From NCBI GenBank assembly GCA_031285295.1, contig JAITWK010000008.1, positions 118,796 to 182,795 of the forward strand: 64,000 nucleotides of DNA, read 5' to 3'. This stretch comes from Deltaproteobacteria bacterium (GTDB lineage: Bacteria > Desulfobacterota > Desulfovibrionia > Desulfovibrionales > Desulfovibrionaceae). The position numbers and the translations under genes were made by a program. The notes under the pieces were generated by a model. The model was not told the origin of the DNA. It searched no databases and saw only the letters and a program-made list of their open reading frames with translations. Shown one piece after another: positions 45,562 through 54,593 of the stretch (position 1 is the first letter of the stretch; every line of letters begins with the position of its first letter).

Positions 45562-48500
45562 ATGCCGCACAAAGGTCCCCATATATCCATGCGTTCCGAA
45601 TCTCTGGTAAACAGGGTTCTGCATATCAACGACGATGAATTCGAGGAATGGCCGGAGGGCGTGCGCAGCCTGGCCATCAGCATTGCCGAAGAGCTTTTTT
45701 TGGTTCGCTACAATCCTTTCGTAAAGCCGGAGATGGTCAAGGCCAGCGTCCAGAAAAATTTTGAAAATTCCCGTCGCGGCCTGGACGTGCATTACGCCAA
45801 TACCGTCAATGAGGGCATCACCATGTTCTGGAGCGCCCACGAGGCGGACCAGGCTTTTCGCCGGGAAATAATCAACCGTCTGGCGGAAATTCTGCCACGG
45901 GAAAATGTTGATTTGCACCCGGCCTCCAGAGTGGAAAACGCTACCGATGCCACCGATTTGCGTCTGGAATTGCCGCTTCTGGTGATAACTCCGGCTTCGG
46001 CCAAAGAAGTGAGCGCGGTGGTGCGCCTGGCCAATGAGATGCAATTCGCCCTGATTCCAAGGGGCGGCGGGTCCGGTCTTACCGGCGGCGCTATCCCGGC
46101 CCGCAAGCGTTCGGTAATTCTCTCCATGACCAAGCTCACTAAAATCAGGCCGATCGATACCGCCGCCCGCACTCTCACTGCCGAAGCCGGTGTGCTGACC
46201 ATGGACGCCATTAATGCCGCCGCTGAAAAAGGGCTGCTTTTTTCCGTGGATCCGGCTTCCAAAACCGCCTCCAGCATTGGGGGCAATATCTCCGAAAACT
46301 CCGGCGGCCCGCTGGCCGTGGAATACGGCACCACCATCGACAACCTGCTTTCCTATCGCATGGTGCTGCCCTCCGGCGAGGTTGTCGAGGTGACCCGCAA
46401 AGATCACCCCAGACGTAAAATCGAGCTTGATGACGAAGCCGTGTTTGAGGTGCGCGATACCTCCGGTGAACTGCGCAAGCAGATACAGCTTAGGGGATCG
46501 GAGTTGCGCAAGCCCGGCCTGGGCAAGGACGTTACTGATAAGACGCTCAAAGGCCTGCCCGGCGTGCAAAAGGAAGGCACGGACGGCATCATTGTGGATG
46601 CCACTTTTGTGCTGCATCCCAAATTGAAGCACGAGCGCGTGATCGTTCTGGAATTTTACGGGCGCTCCATGCACAACGCCACCCTGGCCATCAACAAAAT
46701 TATGGAACTGCGCGGCGAATTCCGCCGTCAGGGCGGTCTGGTCAAGCTTTCCATGCTGGAAGAATTCAACAGCAAATATGTGCAGGCCATTGAGTACAGC
46801 AAAAAATCCACCTTCTACGAGGGCGATCCCATCTCCGTGCTGATCATCCAGGTGGACAGCGATGACGAAACCACCATCGGTTACGCGGTGAAAAGCATTG
46901 TGGAAAGCGTGGAGCCTTTTGAGGGCGTGGATGTTTTTGTGGCCAAGGATGCCAAACAGGCTGAGCTGTACTGGGAAGATCGGCACAAGCTTTCGGCCAT
47001 AGCCAAGCGTACCTCCGGCTTTAAAATTAACGAGGACGTGGTAATTCCCCTGGCAGCCCTGCCGGATTTCGCGCTTTTTCTGGAACAGCTCAACCTTGAA
47101 TGCATGGCCAGGGCCTTTCGCCGGGCCATGCAGGAAGTTGGCCGCCTGAAAGGCATGGCCGATGACGACAAGGAATTCAACCGCGAATTTACTTTTGTCT
47201 CGCGCATCATCAAAGGTGAGGCCAAGGGGGAAGCTAAGGGAGAATCCGGCATAGGGATTGATTCCGAGCGTCCGCTTTCTGATCAGGAACTGCAACTGCG
47301 CGCCGTGCTTTTTCTGGGTAACCTAAAGGAAAAATATCCGCCGCTGGCTGCCCGGATTACCAAAATTGAGGAAAAGATGCTGGCTACGCAAATTGTTGCG
47401 GCCAGCCACATGCATGCCGGTGACGGCAACTGCCACGTCAACATTCCGGTTAACTCCGGCGATGTGGAAATGTTGGCCGAAGCCGAGCTGGCGGCCGAAA
47501 AGGTCATGGCCAAAGCCAAGGAACTGGGCGGCGAAATCAGCGGCGAGCACGGCGTGGGCATTACCAAGATCGCCTTTCAGGATGACGATAAAATCAAGGC
47601 CATGCGCGAGTTCAAGGAAGAGGTAGACCCGCGTAACATCCTCAACCCGGCCAAGCTGACCCGGCGTGATTTGCCGGTAAGCCCGTTCACCTTCTCCTTC
47701 AACCGGCTGATTCAGGATTTGAACCAGAGCGGTTTGCCCGGCAAGGAGCGGCTGATCGAGCTTTTGACCAAGGTGCAGATCTGCACACGCTGCGGCAAGT
47801 GCAAGGAGGTCTGCCCCATGCATTACCCGGAAGCGGGCATGCGCTTTTTTCCGCGCAACCGCAATATCTCTCTGGGTGCGCTGGTGGAGGCTGTCTATTA
47901 TTCGCAGATCAACGAAGGCCGCCCGGATGCCGCGCTGCTCAAAGAGCTTTCGGACATGATCGAGCATTGCACCGGCTGCGGCAAGTGCGCCTCGGTCTGC
48001 CCGGTGAAGATCGATTCCGCCGAGGTGGCGCTTGGGCTGCGCAACACTCTGGTGCAGGAGGGCGCGGGTGGCCACGGCCTCAAGAACATGGTGCTTAACT
48101 GGCTGGTCAAGGACCCATCCGGGCGCATTCCCAAGGTGGCCAAGCTGGCCTCGCTGGGCCAGCAAGCGCAGAACAGGTTTTTGCCGTTGGTGCCTTCCGG
48201 CATCCGGTCTTCTTTTGATAACCCGCTCTTTTCCGGCCCCGGCCCAAAAGTGGGCTACCGCAATCTGGCCGAGGCGGTTAAACTCAAGAAGGGCGAAATT
48301 TTTGTGCCCAAGGGCAAGGTAAAGGGTACGCTGCTTTACTTCCCCGGTTGCGGCAGCAGCCTGTTTTACCGCTCCATTGGTCTGGCCGGACTGATGCTCA
48401 GCCTCAAGGCCGGTTGGGCCGTGGTTCTGCCGCCGGAAACCATGTGCTGCGGCTACCCGCTGCTTGCGGCGGGTTTGCAGGATTCTTTTGCCGCCAACCA

Positions 48501-49290
48501 GAAGCGCAACGCGCAAAAGCTGGCTCAGCTTGCCAGCGAGGCTGCCGCGTGTGGCTACCCGATCAGCCGTTTTCTGACCTCCTGCGGCTCCTGCCGCGAA
48601 GGGCTGGATCGGCACGGATTGGCGGCTATCATCAGCCGGGCCAATAAAGAGTCCGGTAGTGCCTCACTTGGCCGTGATGCCGCGTCAGGCGACGAAATCA
48701 AGCATATGGACGTGGTACAACTGCTGTTGGAAGAGTTGCCCGAGCTGGCGGATCTGCACCTGACGGAAAGCGAGGCTCTGGAAAACAACGGCAAGTGGCT
48801 GCCGCCCGCGCTTTATCATTCGCCCTGTCATTCGGAATGGAGCGGCGTGAACAAGAAAAAGGCCGGGGCCGCTTACTTGGGAGCAATCAACCGTTTCGCG
48901 GGCATTAAAATGCGGCTTAGCCCCGGTTGCTGTGGCGAATCCGGCATGGGGGCAATGACTTCGCCAGCTATCTACAATCAGTTGCGTAAGCGCAAACTTG
49001 CCGATTTGACCGCCAAGCTGAAGGATGCAGAGGCCATGGCCCCCATTCTGGTAGGCTGCCCTTCGTGCAAGATGGGCATAATCCGCTCGCTGATGACCCT
49101 GCGTGACAAGCGCCCGGTGCTGCATACCCTGGAATATCTGGGTGGACGCGTATTTGGGCTGAAATGGAAGGCCCTGTGCCGCAAACTGGCCCGCAACGCG
49201 GAAGTTGAGGGTGGCATCAGATTGGTGGATGTGGAAAGTTTTGCGGGGCTTAAACTTAGCCAACAAGAGGAACAAGAAGCCGAAGATTAA
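45562..49290 (+). CDS. FAD-linked oxidase / Fe-S / CCG-domain oxidoreductase (GlcD-GlpC-type fusion)
   Basis: This 1242-aa fusion probably oxidises a 2-hydroxy acid such as lactate and passes electrons to the membrane. The PCMH-type FAD domain shows IPRGGGSGLTGGAIP and GGNISENSGGP. The FAD-oxidase C domain has HMHAGDGNCHVN and SGEHGVGITK. Two [4Fe-4S] sites, CTRCGKCKEVCP (near 741) and CTGCGKCASVCP (near 803), precede two CCG domains (MCCGYP near 962; GCCGESGMG near 1123). A Lys/Glu/Gly repeat lies near 553. Residues about 1032-1048 (SGSASLGRDAASGDEIK) are encoded by a fragment of the palindromic repeat. AAAGGA precedes ATG 45562. Confidence 0.9.
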   Translation: MPHKGPHISMRSESLVNRVLHINDDEFEEWPEGVRSLAISIAEELFLVRYNPFVKPEMVKASVQKNFENSRRGLDVHYANTVNEGITMFWSAHEADQAFRREIINRLAEILPRENVDLHPASRVENATDATDLRLELPLLVITPASAKEVSAVVRLANEMQFALIPRGGGSGLTGGAIPARKRSVILSMTKLTKIRPIDTAARTLTAEAGVLTMDAINAAAEKGLLFSVDPASKTASSIGGNISENSGGPLAVEYGTTIDNLLSYRMVLPSGEVVEVTRKDHPRRKIELDDEAVFEVRDTSGELRKQIQLRGSELRKPGLGKDVTDKTLKGLPGVQKEGTDGIIVDATFVLHPKLKHERVIVLEFYGRSMHNATLAINKIMELRGEFRRQGGLVKLSMLEEFNSKYVQAIEYSKKSTFYEGDPISVLIIQVDSDDETTIGYAVKSIVESVEPFEGVDVFVAKDAKQAELYWEDRHKLSAIAKRTSGFKINEDVVIPLAALPDFALFLEQLNLECMARAFRRAMQEVGRLKGMADDDKEFNREFTFVSRIIKGEAKGEAKGESGIGIDSERPLSDQELQLRAVLFLGNLKEKYPPLAARITKIEEKMLATQIVAASHMHAGDGNCHVNIPVNSGDVEMLAEAELAAEKVMAKAKELGGEISGEHGVGITKIAFQDDDKIKAMREFKEEVDPRNILNPAKLTRRDLPVSPFTFSFNRLIQDLNQSGLPGKERLIELLTKVQICTRCGKCKEVCPMHYPEAGMRFFPRNRNISLGALVEAVYYSQINEGRPDAALLKELSDMIEHCTGCGKCASVCPVKIDSAEVALGLRNTLVQEGAGGHGLKNMVLNWLVKDPSGRIPKVAKLASLGQQAQNRFLPLVPSGIRSSFDNPLFSGPGPKVGYRNLAEAVKLKKGEIFVPKGKVKGTLLYFPGCGSSLFYRSIGLAGLMLSLKAGWAVVLPPETMCCGYPLLAAGLQDSFAANQKRNAQKLAQLASEAAACGYPISRFLTSCGSCREGLDRHGLAAIISRANKESGSASLGRDAASGDEIKHMDVVQLLLEELPELADLHLTESEALENNGKWLPPALYHSPCHSEWSGVNKKKAGAAYLGAINRFAGIKMRLSPGCCGESGMGAMTSPAIYNQLRKRKLADLTAKLKDAEAMAPILVGCPSCKMGIIRSLMTLRDKRPVLHTLEYLGGRVFGLKWKALCRKLARNAEVEGGIRLVDVESFAGLKLSQQEEQEAED
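48655..48704 (+). repeat. Fragment of the palindromic repeat inside a coding region
   Basis: GGTAGTGCCTCACTTGGCCG continues as TGATGCCGCGTCAGG, matching the left arm of the repeat. It is read in frame and adds a Ser/Ala-rich peptide between two conserved parts of the FAD/Fe-S protein. Confidence 0.8.
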
Positions 49291-49413
49291 AACGTTGAAA
49301 ACTGCCGTGATGCTGTGTCAGATTTCGTTTTTGCCTCCTGTCATGTATGAGAAGAGTACACTCCTGTCGGCAAAAACTCATCTTCCTTGCCTGACGACAG
49401 TTTTGAACGTTTT
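49289..49413 (+). repeat. Full-length palindromic repeat with altered but complementary arms
   Basis: Its core matches the family (GATGCTGTGTCAGATTTCG; CTCATCTTCCTTGCCTGACG). Its ends are AAAACGTTGAAAACTG and CAGTTTTGAACGTTTT, which pair with each other at 15 of 16 positions but do not match the GGTAGTGCC ends of other copies. The left end overlaps the stop codon of the FAD/Fe-S gene. Confidence 0.85.
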
Positions 49414-49427
49414 GATGGGGTAGTTGT

Positions 49428-49901
49428 GTGAAGTACCTTTGCTTTGATTACGGTGAAAAGCGCGTTGGCGTGGCCGTGAGCGACGAGGGGGGCGAAATGG
49501 CCTTCCCGCGCTCGGCTATATTCCGAAGCACGCGGCAGGAACTGTTCAACACCCTGTCCGCGCTGTTGGATAACGAGCGTCCGGGTGCGCTGGTGCTGGG
49601 TCTGCCCAGGCATCTTGACGGATCGGACAGCCTGACCACCCGGCAGGTGCGTAATTTTGCCGCCAGCCTTAAGCGTCGCTTTGATTTGCCGCTTTATCTG
49701 ATGGATGAACGCTTGAGTTCAGCCGAGGCCGAATCCATGTTGCGCGAATCCGGGCAAAAGGCGCATAACCGGGATGGGCGTATCGACAGCCTTGCCGCCG
49801 CGCGGATTTTGGAATCATTTCTGGGGCAGGGCACAGACGATAGGGATTTGTTATCTTTTTTGTCAGAGAGCAAAAATCCATCTCGTGACGACACCGCCTA
49901 A
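49428..49901 (+). CDS. ruvX: Putative pre-16S rRNA nuclease RuvX/YqgF
   Basis: This RNase-H-fold protein processes 16S rRNA 5' ends. It has FDYGEKRVGVAVSD at the N terminus, GLPRHLDGSDS near residue 58, DERLSSAEAE near 93, and RDGRIDSLAAARIL near 115. GTG 49428 is the first start after the repeat. The last residues (NPSRDDTA) are encoded by the arm of a CTCGTG-type palindrome. It is followed by mltG, a common neighbour. Confidence 0.9.
   Translation: MKYLCFDYGEKRVGVAVSDEGGEMAFPRSAIFRSTRQELFNTLSALLDNERPGALVLGLPRHLDGSDSLTTRQVRNFAASLKRRFDLPLYLMDERLSSAEAESMLRESGQKAHNRDGRIDSLAAARILESFLGQGTDDRDLLSFLSESKNPSRDDTA
49876..49901 (+). repeat. Single arm of the CTCGTG-type palindrome at the ruvX end
   Basis: AAATCCATCTCGTGACGACA followed by CCGCCT matches the right arm of the element at 13747-13803. 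No partner arm is seen upstream. It includes the ruvX stop codon. Confidence 0.5.
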
Positions 49902-49927
49902 AATGCTCGTGACCAGGGGGAATCGGT

Positions 49928-51064
49928 TTGCGTAAAAAAAAGATTCTGATCGGGCTTACTGCACTGTTGCTGCTTCTGGCCGGGGTTGGCTTGTGGGATA
50001 TGTACCGTTTTGCCTCCACGCCAGCCAACGAGGCCTTGGGGGAGGAGGCCCGTTATTACTATCTTCTGGTGGAAAAGGGGGCCAGCTTCGACCGCGTGGC
50101 CGAGGATCTTTTTGCGCAGGGCGGTCTTGGCAGTGTGGACCGGTTCAAGCTGCTGGGCCGCCTGAAAGGCGAGGTTGCAAACATCAAGGCCGGTGAATTT
50201 GAGTTCAGCACCGCCTGGACTCCGGCCGAGGTGCTGGAACAACTGGTTTCCGGCCGGACGCTGCTGCACCGCATTACCATCCCCGAGGGGCTGCCCTGGT
50301 GGGAAGTTGGTGAACTGCTTGAGCGCGGCGGCTTCGCCACTGCCGAAGATTTTGCCGCCTGTGTAAAGGACGCGGATTTGCTGCGCCGTTATGGTATTCC
50401 TTTTGCTACTGCCGAAGGCTTTCTTTTTCCGGAAACTTATCTGCTGAACAAGGGCCGGACACCCACCAAAGCTTACGCGCAAAGCGCCATGGAAACCATG
50501 GTGCGGACTTTTTGGAGCAAGACCGCTCCAATCTGGGCCGAGGCCGCCTTTGCCGCGCAACTGACGCCGGTTGAGGAACCGGTTGCCTCCTACGGTCAGG
50601 TGGTGGCCTCTTTTGTCCCGGCCTTTGCCAGAGAAAATCCCAACGAAGTAAAGCGGCTGGTAATTCTGGCTTCGCTGGTGGAAAAGGAAAGCGCGGTGGC
50701 GGATGAGCGGCCGCGTATCGCCGGGGTTTATAGCAACCGCCTGCGCATCAATATGCCCCTGCAATGCGACCCGACCATCATTTACGGCCTGGGCGACCGC
50801 TACAAGGGCAAGATTTTGCGTTCACATCTGACCGACGCCTCCAACCCCTATAATACCTATAAGTTTTACGGATTGCCGCCGGGGCCGATCTGTTCGCCCG
50901 GCCTTGGGGCCATTCAGGCGGCAGCGGAGCCGGAAGTGAACAAATATCTCTATTTTGTTGCTACCGGCAAAGCCGACGGGCGGCACATTTTCAGCCGAAC
51001 TTTGAGTGAACATAACGCGGCGGTGCTGCGGTACCGGGCGGTGGTGCGGGCCGGCAGGCGTTAG
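49928..51064 (+). CDS. mltG: Endolytic murein transglycosylase MltG
   Basis: This inner-membrane-anchored lytic transglycosylase cuts nascent glycan strands. It has one membrane segment at about 5-22 and a LysM-like region with VEKGASFDRVAEDLF. PEGLPWWEVGELL, GFLFPETYLL and ILASLVEKESAVADERPRIA follow; the Glu of VEKES, near residue 251, is catalytic. The C terminus has NPYNTYKFYGLPPGPICSPG. TTG 49928 is the first usable start, with GGGGGAATCGG upstream. Length 378 aa is slightly over typical. Confidence 0.93.
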   Translation: MRKKKILIGLTALLLLLAGVGLWDMYRFASTPANEALGEEARYYYLLVEKGASFDRVAEDLFAQGGLGSVDRFKLLGRLKGEVANIKAGEFEFSTAWTPAEVLEQLVSGRTLLHRITIPEGLPWWEVGELLERGGFATAEDFAACVKDADLLRRYGIPFATAEGFLFPETYLLNKGRTPTKAYAQSAMETMVRTFWSKTAPIWAEAAFAAQLTPVEEPVASYGQVVASFVPAFARENPNEVKRLVILASLVEKESAVADERPRIAGVYSNRLRINMPLQCDPTIIYGLGDRYKGKILRSHLTDASNPYNTYKFYGLPPGPICSPGLGAIQAAAEPEVNKYLYFVATGKADGRHIFSRTLSEHNAAVLRYRAVVRAGRR

Positions 51065-51202
51065 GGTAATTGCGTTGACAGATCTCTGGACAGGTTTACA
51101 GGCGCGTCTGCCTGAGTTAGAATTCACTGAGAAAAGATTTTTTTTAAGAACGATTTAAAATGGTTAGTCAGTGGTTTATTAAACATTTCTGGGGGGAAAT
51201 GT

Positions 51203-51868
51203 ATGGACAACGTCTATTACAATCCTGGCTGCGCTCTGATGCTGTATAAGCCACATCTGGCGAAGAAAGTGTTGCAATATCTGAATGGCAGGCAGCAGCC
51301 GGTGGAATTTCATCTGCTTTGCTGCGGCCATGATCCCAAGGTTCCCAGGGGGGCGCGTATCATCAACACCTGTCCGGGCTGTGATCGGCGCTTTGGTTCT
51401 CTTTACGAAGGGGTTTCCACCATATCGCTCTGGGAAGTACTGGCGGATGACGTGGACTTTCCCTTTCCGGATCATAGCGGACTTTGCGTGTCCGTGCATG
51501 ACGCCTGCCCGGTGCGCGATAAGCCCCAGGTGCATCAGGCCATTCGGACTCTGCTGCGCAGAATGAATATCGAAATCCGTGAATGCGCGGCGCACGGTAA
51601 ACATTCGGTCTGTTGCGGTGACAGTGTTTATGATGACGAACAGGGCGTTCCGCTGGAGAAGGTTCACGAAGCCATGTGCCGCCGGGCTTCCTCCATGCCC
51701 TATGATGACGTGTGCGTATATTGCGGCTCCTGCATAAAATCCATGCATATTGGCGGCAAAAAGCCGCGTTATATTGTGGATTTGCTTTTTGATGAGCCGA
51801 CCGACCCGCAGGTGTATGATACAGAACTTTGGCATAAAGAATTGGATGCATACAGCGACCGGCATTAA
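51203..51868 (+). CDS. CCG-domain (HdrB-like) iron-sulfur protein
   Basis: It has two cysteine-rich CCG-type domains as in heterodisulfide reductase subunit B: NPGCALMLYKP, LLCCGHDPKVPRG and NTCPGCDRRFG in the first; HDACPVRD, SVCCGDSVYDD and YCGSCIKSMHIGGKKPRYI in the second. At 221 aa it is shorter than HdrB (about 290). It is probably cytoplasmic and may bind a noncubane [4Fe-4S] cluster. No HdrA or HdrC is nearby. GGGGGGAA precedes ATG 51203. The following glycosyltransferase gene begins 10 bp after it. Confidence 0.8.
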   Translation: MDNVYYNPGCALMLYKPHLAKKVLQYLNGRQQPVEFHLLCCGHDPKVPRGARIINTCPGCDRRFGSLYEGVSTISLWEVLADDVDFPFPDHSGLCVSVHDACPVRDKPQVHQAIRTLLRRMNIEIRECAAHGKHSVCCGDSVYDDEQGVPLEKVHEAMCRRASSMPYDDVCVYCGSCIKSMHIGGKKPRYIVDLLFDEPTDPQVYDTELWHKELDAYSDRH

Positions 51869-51877
51869 TGGAAAAAA

Positions 51878-53101
51878 ATGACAACTATTTGTTTTTGCAA
51901 CAGCAACCGGGCCTGGGGCGGCGGCGAAAAATGGCATCTGGAAACCGCCCGGTATTTCGCGGCGTCCGGGTATCGGGTTATTCTGGCCGCCAATGGGGCC
52001 AGCCCGTTATGGCAGGTGGCTAGTAAGGCTTATCTGGAGTTGTTTGACTGGCGTCCGGGTAATCTTTCCTTTCTTAATCCTTATAAAGCCGCCACCTTTG
52101 CCTCCTTTTTGCGCCGTAAGAGGGTAAGCCATCTGATTTTAAACCTTCCGGCGGATTTGAAGCTGGCCGTGCCTGCCGTCCGCATAGCCCGCCGGGCCGG
52201 AAGCGATATCAAAATTTACTACCGCCGGGGCAGCGCCATTCCGGTTAAGCCGAGCCTTCTGAATCAAAGGCTTTATTCCGTCCTGACCGGCGTGATCGCC
52301 AATTCCGAGGAAACCGCGCGTTGTGTGCGTAGCAGTAAAGTTATCGCGGCGGATCGGGTTCATGTTATTTATAATGGCTTGAATGTAGAGGCCTTTGACA
52401 GCGCTCTTTGCGGCGCTGCTTCAGAAGATGCGCCATCTGCCAGTTGCCGGGTTAAGAGTTTTCCTGAGCGGTTTGACGCGCATAACCCGCTGGTTATCGG
52501 CAATGCCGGGCGCTTGAGCTTCCAGAAAGGGCAGAAATATTTGCTGCATATGAGTGCCATCCTGCAAGCGCGCGACTTTCCGTATCGTCTGGTTATCTGC
52601 GGCGAGGGTGAGCTGCGGCAGGAACTGGAAGAACTGGCCGCCGGTCTGGGCTTGGCCTGGACAGGGGATTGGGCTGGTTGGCAAGCCGGACTTGCGGGTA
52701 ATGGCGTAGCGGAAGCCGCAAATATATGCCTGCCCGGTTTTCAGGCCGATCTGGCTCCGTTCTGGCGCTCCATCCATCTTTTCGCCCTCAGTTCAATCTG
52801 GGAAGGGTTTGGCTATGTGCTGGCCGAGGCCATGCTGGCCCAAAGGCCGCTTTTGGCCTTCAACTGCAACAGCATGCCGGAACTGGTGCGCGATGGGCTT
52901 AACGGTGCTTTGATCGCGCCGCCCGGCCCCGGCGAGAGTGACGCCGCCATAGGGGCCAGACTGGCCGATCAGGTAGAAATAATGGCGAAAAATCCACGGC
53001 AATTGGAGCAATACGGCCAGGCTGGCCGTGCCTTCTGCCTGGAAAATTTTGATCAGGCTGTTTCCATGGAGAAGCTGAAGAAATTGCTTTTTGCTTCCTG
53101 A
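51878..53101 (+). CDS. Glycosyltransferase family 4 protein
   Basis: A GT-B glycosyltransferase. The acceptor-side start is FCNSNRAWGGGEKWHLETAR. VIYNGLNVEAF near residue 166, VIGNAGRLSFQKGQKYLL near 205 and ALSSIWEGFGYVLAEAMLAQ near 305 (the E-x7-E type donor site) are typical. It probably acts in LPS core or O-antigen synthesis. A Ser/Ala-rich insert lies at about 173-190. A hairpin at 53190-53213 may end this transcript. Confidence 0.87.
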   Translation: MTTICFCNSNRAWGGGEKWHLETARYFAASGYRVILAANGASPLWQVASKAYLELFDWRPGNLSFLNPYKAATFASFLRRKRVSHLILNLPADLKLAVPAVRIARRAGSDIKIYYRRGSAIPVKPSLLNQRLYSVLTGVIANSEETARCVRSSKVIAADRVHVIYNGLNVEAFDSALCGAASEDAPSASCRVKSFPERFDAHNPLVIGNAGRLSFQKGQKYLLHMSAILQARDFPYRLVICGEGELRQELEELAAGLGLAWTGDWAGWQAGLAGNGVAEAANICLPGFQADLAPFWRSIHLFALSSIWEGFGYVLAEAMLAQRPLLAFNCNSMPELVRDGLNGALIAPPGPGESDAAIGARLADQVEIMAKNPRQLEQYGQAGRAFCLENFDQAVSMEKLKKLLFAS

Positions 53102-53189
53102 ACAATTAAAAATATGATCATCCCCCATAATAGCTGTATAGCCTGTTTCTAACTGCCGCTTAAGTTTCCGGCCCCTCTGCCGATAAGAA

Positions 53190-53213
53190 AAACGGGAATA
53201 TGTTTTCCCGTTT
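53190..53213 (+). terminator. Hairpin after the glycosyltransferase gene
   Basis: AAACGGGAA/TTCCCGTTT stem with a 6-nt loop; the T run is short. Confidence 0.55.
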
Positions 53214-53258
53214 AGGTCATTTCCGGCTTGAAATGATCTGCAAACCAAGGAGGGCGCT

Positions 53259-53486
53259 ATGCGCATAGATACTCCACTAAGCGCCGAAGCCGTGTCGGCT
53301 TCGGTAGCCACCGCCGGGCAGGTCCTCAAGGATAGCCTGGGGGCGGATCTCATCAACCAGACCCTGGCCCGCCTGAACGGCGGGACAGCTTCGGGCGGAA
53401 GCGCGATGGAAGCTGCCGCTTCCCAGTTCCGCACAGAAGTGTCGAACATGATGGGGCTGGGCAACAAACTGGATTTGATGTCCTGA
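53259..53486 (+). CDS. Small hypothetical protein, possibly YjfB-like
   Basis: 75 aa, with a strong AAGGAGGGCGCT before ATG 53259 and a hairpin after the stop, so it is probably real and expressed alone. The sequence is Ala/Ser-rich with an amphipathic stretch VATAGQVLKDSLGADLINQT. No signal peptide or membrane segment. It vaguely resembles small motility-associated YjfB proteins, but I cannot assign it. Confidence 0.6.
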   Translation: MRIDTPLSAEAVSASVATAGQVLKDSLGADLINQTLARLNGGTASGGSAMEAAASQFRTEVSNMMGLGNKLDLMS

Positions 53487-53495
53487 TCCGGTAAT

Positions 53496-53527
53496 CCGGC
53501 GGAGTTCGCTAAAGCGGACTCCGCCGG
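53496..53527 (+). terminator. Hairpin after the 75-aa gene
   Basis: CCGGCGGAGTTCGCT and AGCGGACTCCGCCGG pair with one G-T mismatch or wobble and a tiny loop. The following GTTATTG is only weakly T-rich. Confidence 0.65.
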
Positions 53528-53536
53528 GTTATTGCT

Positions 53537-53606
53537 GCTACTGCAATTTTGACGTCAGACAAAAAACGATGCCCGACGCAGTATCACGGCAAAATGAGGC
53601 ACTACC
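53537..53606 (-). repeat. Internally deleted palindromic repeat
   Basis: The right part (CGCAGTATCACGGCAAAATG, then AGGCACTACC) is a clean end of the family. The left part GCTACTGCAATTTTGACGTC resembles the other end in divergent form. The middle is reduced to ACAAAAAACGATGCCCGA. Confidence 0.65.
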
Positions 53607-53646
53607 GAGGTTGTTTTTACCCTTGACCCGTCCGGTCCGCTTAGAT

Positions 53647-53675
53647 AAAACGCAAAATATGTTTTTGCGTTTTTT
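53647..53675 (+). terminator. Rho-independent terminator-like hairpin
   Basis: AAAACGCAAAA/TTTTGCGTTTT stem, 5-nt loop, then T-rich sequence. Confidence 0.75.
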
Positions 53676-53692
53676 ATTTGCCAGATCATAAA

Positions 53693-53702
53693 CAAACGTT
53701 TG
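53693..53702. promoter_or_regulatory. Candidate TetR-family operator
   Basis: CAAACGTTTG is a perfect 10-bp palindrome 95 bp upstream of the TetR gene. CAAAC/GTTTG half-sites are common for AcrR-like repressors. Only its symmetry and position support this. Confidence 0.35.
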
Positions 53703-53796
53703 CTCATGTCGCTTGCGCGATAACTCCAATCTGGGCGGCAAGCGGCTTCGCTGCCGTTATTAAACGATACTCTAACGCATAAAACGGGCGGTCAGC

Positions 53797-54438
53797 ATGT
53801 CAGCGGAAACAAAAGATCGAGCCAAAGATTTACTGGAAGTGGCCACCGAGCTCTTCGCGCGCCGGGGTTTTCACGGGGTTTCCGTGCGGGATATCTGCTC
53901 GGAACTGCAAGTGAACTGTTCCACCATTTCCTATTATTTCGGCGGCAAGAGCAAACTCTACATGAGCGTTCTCAAGGCGCAGTTTGAAGCTTACGAAGAC
54001 TCGCTGAATGAAAACATCACCCGCAACCCCGATCCTAAAGAAGAATTTCTGGCTCTGTGCGACTGCATCCAGCAGATCCATATACGCTGCCCGCACCTGG
54101 CGGTGATCGCCTGCCGGGAAAGCTGCAACCCCAGCCCGGAATGGTGCAAGGCCCTGTATGAGCATGAGGCCAAGTACGGCGGCGGGCATCTGCTCAATCT
54201 GATCCGGCGCGGCCAGACACAAGGCACGCTCAACCCCGAAATCAACCCGGTCTATCTTTCACGCATCATGAGCATGATTTTCAACGGTCAGACCGTAGCC
54301 AGAACCATGAGCGACGTTCTGCACTCGGAAATGGATTTTTCCGACGCGGAATACTACGCCACGGTCAAAGCCATCCTTCTGGCCGGGGTAATGAATTATT
54401 CCGGGCAAAAAACGACGCATGGCGAAGCCTCAAGTTAA
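53797..54438 (+). CDS. TetR/AcrR-family transcriptional regulator
   Basis: The N-terminal helix-turn-helix is clear: AKDLLEVATELFARRGFHGV, then SVRDICSELQVNCSTISYYF and GGKSKLYMSVL. The C-terminal ligand domain is 150 aa and has several Cys. It may control the adjacent AroP-like permease, the distant RND pump, or itself. At 213 aa it is full length. No good ribosome-binding site is seen before ATG 53797 (GGGCGGTCAGC). Confidence 0.88.
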   Translation: MSAETKDRAKDLLEVATELFARRGFHGVSVRDICSELQVNCSTISYYFGGKSKLYMSVLKAQFEAYEDSLNENITRNPDPKEEFLALCDCIQQIHIRCPHLAVIACRESCNPSPEWCKALYEHEAKYGGGHLLNLIRRGQTQGTLNPEINPVYLSRIMSMIFNGQTVARTMSDVLHSEMDFSDAEYYATVKAILLAGVMNYSGQKTTHGEASS

Positions 54439-54593
54439 GTTTTCGCTAAGTTTTCGCTTAAAAAGCCCTAAATCCTGATTGGCATTCGAAATGTTGAGGA
54501 GTATAAGAATTCCAGCTAGGGTAAGTTGACATCAAGAATGAATATTTGCTCAAGGCGAGAAAGCTCTAACTGCATAATTGTCAGGAGGATATT

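Larger units (their letters stand above)
53487..53796. other. Intergenic stretch between the small gene and the TetR gene
   Basis: These 310 bp contain no gene. They hold a hairpin (53496-53527), a deleted palindromic repeat (53537-53606), a terminator (53647-53675) and a short palindrome (53693-53702) that may be the regulator's own operator. Confidence 0.6.

Noticed and set aside
45517..47295. A 592-codon minus-strand frame opposite the FAD/Fe-S gene
   Set aside because: Antisense shadow; the plus-strand protein has intact FAD-binding motifs throughout.
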